Source: Plantago elongata (taxonomy: Eukaryota; Streptophyta; Magnoliopsida; Lamiales; Plantaginaceae). Taken from it: DNA of 32,096 nt. The notes under the pieces are model-generated. The model ran no database searches and had not been told where the DNA came from. It saw only the letters and a program-made list of their open reading frames with translations. The translations under genes and the position numbers were made by a program. The DNA lies in contig JAYMSP010001443.1 in assembly GCA_036897095.1 (NCBI GenBank), positions 1 through 32,096 of the forward strand, written 5' to 3'. Below, in pieces: positions 31,897-32,096 of this stretch. How positions within the stretch are numbered: the first letter of the stretch is position 1; every line of letters starts with the position of its first letter.

Positions 31897-32096
31897 TTAG
31901 CGATTCATAGGGAACAGTTCAACGCCAAGTGCATCTGCGGCTGCTTTGCCCTATGCGGGCAAGTTTTCGTAGTTCGCCATAAGTGACATAAACATGTCCA
32001 CCTTCTTCCTTTCAAGTTCAATCCAGTCGGGAAAATTCTGGGTTATGCCATCTAATGACTGGGGCAAGCCTTCAAAAGTGGAAGAGTTGCCGGAAG
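31897..32096 (-). pseudogene. 3' part of a broken coding region, 5' part outside the window
   Basis: From the right edge the - strand is open for 47 codons (FEGLPQSLDGITQNFPDWIE, then LERKKVDMFMSLMANYENLP) to a TAG at 31951-31953. The same frame continues as coding-like sequence, GKAAADALGVELFPMNR, to TAA at 31897-31899, so the TAG is probably a premature stop (one base from CAG). The peptide resembles the helical C-terminal region of the second protein carried by plant PIF/Harbinger elements (MYB/SANT or NAM-associated type), but the match is by character and setting, not by a diagnostic motif. If the TAG is the true end, it is a normal partial gene. Confidence 0.5.

Larger units (their letters stand above)
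31606..32096 (-). mobile_element. PIF/Harbinger-like element end, runs off the window
   Basis: TTA (31603-31605) precedes AGATCATTCCCAATGGTG, which resembles the GAGCATTCCCAATGG ends of plant PIF/Harbinger-type elements next to their TTA target. A GC-rich CGACG/CGTCG block (31629-31702) with an 18-bp perfect palindrome at 31650-31667 follows, unlike the surrounding AT-rich DNA. A 30-bp tandem repeat and a - strand coding remnant come next. The other end lies outside the window. Confidence 0.4.

Noticed and set aside
1-32096. CRISPR arrays, bacterial operons or ribosome binding sites
   Set aside because: The sequence is plant nuclear DNA; no regular short direct repeats with unique spacers were seen.

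Overview
The window reads as nuclear DNA of a flowering plant, probably a eudicot. It is AT-rich and gene-poor, and its clear features are plant-type: a plant-only transcription-factor family (OVATE), TATA and AATAAA signals, GT..AG splice signals, and a dense layer of plant transposable elements (LTR, LINE, SINE, hAT, Tourist, Stowaway, PIF/Harbinger-like). The species cannot be read from the sequence. Many apparent open frames here are chance frames inside repeats.

One gene is convincing: an intronless OVATE family protein on the + strand at 19553-20518 (321 aa). It has a TATA-like box, a short upstream ORF in its leader and an AATAAA signal after the stop. A weaker three-exon model lies on the - strand at 10006-11055, beside CACTA-like repeats. 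A RADIALIS-like SANT/MYB pseudogene, broken by stops and frameshifts, lies on the - strand at 16689-16987. The last 200 bases hold the 3' part of a broken - strand coding region that runs off the right edge, probably inside a PIF/Harbinger-like element.

Layout. 1-3400: degenerate tandem duplications, MITE fragments and a possible LTR remnant. 3780-4049: a 27-bp tandem duplication and a complete tRNA-derived SINE with a 15-bp target-site duplication. 4111-8134: a 4-kb fold-back structure made of two LTR-like arms pointing at each other across an 82-bp spacer; the spacer is an inverted copy of the sequence left of the left arm. 8610-11055: CACTA-like repeats and the spliced gene model. 11225-12020: a short inverted repeat and a 150-bp tandem duplication. 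13627-15513: seven degenerate copies of a 250-285-bp tandem repeat, one split by a 218-bp TG..CA element with a 5-bp target duplication. 15514-19400: the RAD-like pseudogene, a MITE, an exact 31-bp duplication and an LTR-promoter-like stretch. 19400-20570: the OVATE gene. 20600-27400: AT-rich intergenic DNA with two LINE remnants. 27440-29135: two families of tandem repeats, one split by a 726-bp hAT-type element with a perfect 8-bp target duplication. 29900-32096: a tRNA-like fragment, a Tourist-like and a Stowaway-like MITE 16 bp apart, and the PIF/Harbinger-like end.

The genes do not form a pathway. The content is one regulatory gene in a nest of decayed mobile DNA. The most unusual structure is the 4-kb tail-to-tail LTR palindrome, followed by the mosaic tandem array and the RAD-like pseudogene.
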